The notes under the pieces are model-generated. The model did no database searches. It was not told where the DNA came from and saw only the letters and a program-made list of their open reading frames with translations. Shown here in pieces: positions 63,100 to 64,000 of a DNA stretch of 64,000 nt. Every line of letters begins with the position of its first letter. The stretch's first letter is position 1. The position numbers and the translations under genes were made by a program. This DNA is from Limibacter armeniacum (GTDB lineage Bacteria; Bacteroidota; Bacteroidia; Cytophagales; Flammeovirgaceae), in assembly GCF_036880985.1 (NCBI RefSeq), contig NZ_JBAJNO010000009.1:2640501-2704500 (forward strand). Reading direction: 5' to 3'.

Positions 63100-64000
63100 T
63101 CAGGAAACTGTTTCCTTGTATTTTTCAAGGTACCACTCAATAGTTTTGACAATACCTGTTTCAAAGTTTTCTTCTGCCTTCCAGCCTAATTGAGTCTCGA
63201 TTTTTGTGGCATCAATAGCGTAGCGTCTGTCGTGCCCAGGACGATCTTTTACAAATGTGATAAACTGTTTGTAACTGCCATTTTCCAAAGGTTTGTATTT
63301 GTCCAGTAGTTCACAAATAGTATTGACAATGTAAAGGTTATCTCGCTCATTTCGTCCACCAATATTATATGTCTCACCCGCTTCACCTTTGTGATAAACA
63401 AGGTCAATACCTTTACAGTGATCCATTACATAAAGCCAGTCTCTAATGTTCTGACCATCTCCATAAATTGGAATGGATTGTTTGCCTAATGCCTTTCTGA
63501 TGATGACTGGAATAAGTTTTTCATCATGTTGTTTAGGTCCGTAGTTGTTGGAGCAGTTAGTTGTCACTACTTGCATACCATAAGTATGGAAATAGCTTCT
63601 GACGATCATATCACTGCTAGCTTTTGAGGCACTGTAAGGACTATTTGGGGCATATGGTGTTTCTTCTGTGAAAAGCCCTGTTTTACCCAAGGTACCATAT
63701 ACTTCATCTGTTGATATATGGTGGAATCGACAGTCTTTATAAGCATCTTTATAGGTGAAAGGTGATTCCATCCAATATTTACGAGCAACATCTAAAAGGG
63801 TGAAAGTACCATTCACATTAGTACGAATAAATGCTTCAGGTCCCTCAATGGAGTTATCAACATGTGACTCGGCAGCAAAGTGAATTACGCCTTTTATATT
63901 ATGTTCAGTGAACAATTGCGCTATCAGTTCTCTGTCACAAATATCTCCTTCAACAAATGAGTAGCGTGGATGGTTAGCCGGTATTTCAGCTAGGTTAGCT
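63100..64000 (-). CDS. rfbB: dTDP-glucose 4,6-dehydratase, cut by the window edge
   Basis: About 300 codons are visible; the open frame continues without a stop to base 64000, so the N-terminal Rossmann motif lies outside. RfbB makes dTDP-4-keto-6-deoxyglucose for deoxyhexose synthesis. Seen are HFAAESHVDNSI, the catalytic STDEVYG, YSASKASSD with Tyr and Lys, and NCSNNYGP. A TTG at 63915 is in frame but cannot be the real start, since family-typical sequence (FVEGDICD) continues upstream. Confidence 0.95.
   Translation of the reverse strand, partial: ANLAEIPANHPRYSFVEGDICDRELIAQLFTEHNIKGVIHFAAESHVDNSIEGPEAFIRTNVNGTFTLLDVARKYWMESPFTYKDAYKDCRFHHISTDEVYGTLGKTGLFTEETPYAPNSPYSASKASSDMIVRSYFHTYGMQVVTTNCSNNYGPKQHDEKLIPVIIRKALGKQSIPIYGDGQNIRDWLYVMDHCKGIDLVYHKGEAGETYNIGGRNERDNLYIVNTICELLDKYKPLENGSYKQFITFVKDRPGHDRRYAIDATKIETQLGWKAEENFETGIVKTIEWYLEKYKETVS

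Noticed and set aside
1-64000. tRNA or rRNA genes
   Set aside because: I looked for the T-loop GGTTCGA pattern and conserved rRNA words in the spacers and saw none that could be supported.

Overview
The window looks like chromosomal DNA of a Bacteroidota bacterium, most likely a marine-type Cytophagales (Flammeovirgaceae-like). The base composition is AT-rich and Shine-Dalgarno sequences are largely absent. Several -7 elements match the Bacteroidota form TANNTTTG. Lineage-typical genes include an extra-long NusB, DUF1573 and DUF4175 proteins, DUF4301 and a Wzi/RemB-like barrel. No tRNA, rRNA, CRISPR array or intact insertion sequence was found.

Positions 1-15,900 are housekeeping genes. A minus-strand block holds yajC, a DUF1573 lipoprotein, a YtxH protein, nusB and comF. 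A plus-strand block holds an AhpD-like protein, exonuclease III, a peptide-binding lipoprotein, a giant DUF4175 coiled-coil protein, an RsbW-like ATPase, ybeY and mnmG. Two palindromes carrying the universal ParB core GTTCCACGTGGAAC lie between ybeY and mnmG.

Positions 15,950-16,860 are noncoding and carry about sixteen DnaA-box-like nonamers, mostly TTATCAACA or its complement. They end in a box followed directly by five CTA/TTA trinucleotides and an AT-rich stretch. With mnmG and parS nearby, this is most simply the chromosomal replication origin (oriC), and it is the most important finding here.

Positions 16,900-35,440 hold a TPR protein, a methyltransferase, metG, a Wzi-like barrel, a flavin reductase, dxs, a sugar-nucleotide epimerase, a metallo-aminopeptidase, an aldehyde dehydrogenase, an RluA-type pseudouridine synthase, panB, a UbiA prenyltransferase, recF and a DciA-like gene.

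Positions 35,540-64,000 are a surface-polysaccharide region. The plus-strand part makes GDP-mannose and UDP-HexNAc uronates and has a Wzx flippase and a Wzz-like protein. A long overlapping minus-strand operon (53,995 to 46,769), plus pglF as a separate unit, encodes a MurJ-like flippase, two Wzy/WaaL-type proteins, a glycosyltransferase and the PglC-D-E-F set expected to make UDP-diNAc-bacillosamine and load it on undecaprenyl phosphate. A second UDP-sugar dehydrogenase, an odd two-gene unit (coiled-coil protein and IS30-type HTH protein), a sulfate uptake and activation set (SLC13 permease, cysN, cysD, cysC) and the truncated rfbB complete the window. The proximity of PAPS-forming genes makes glycan sulfation possible, but no sulfotransferase is visible.
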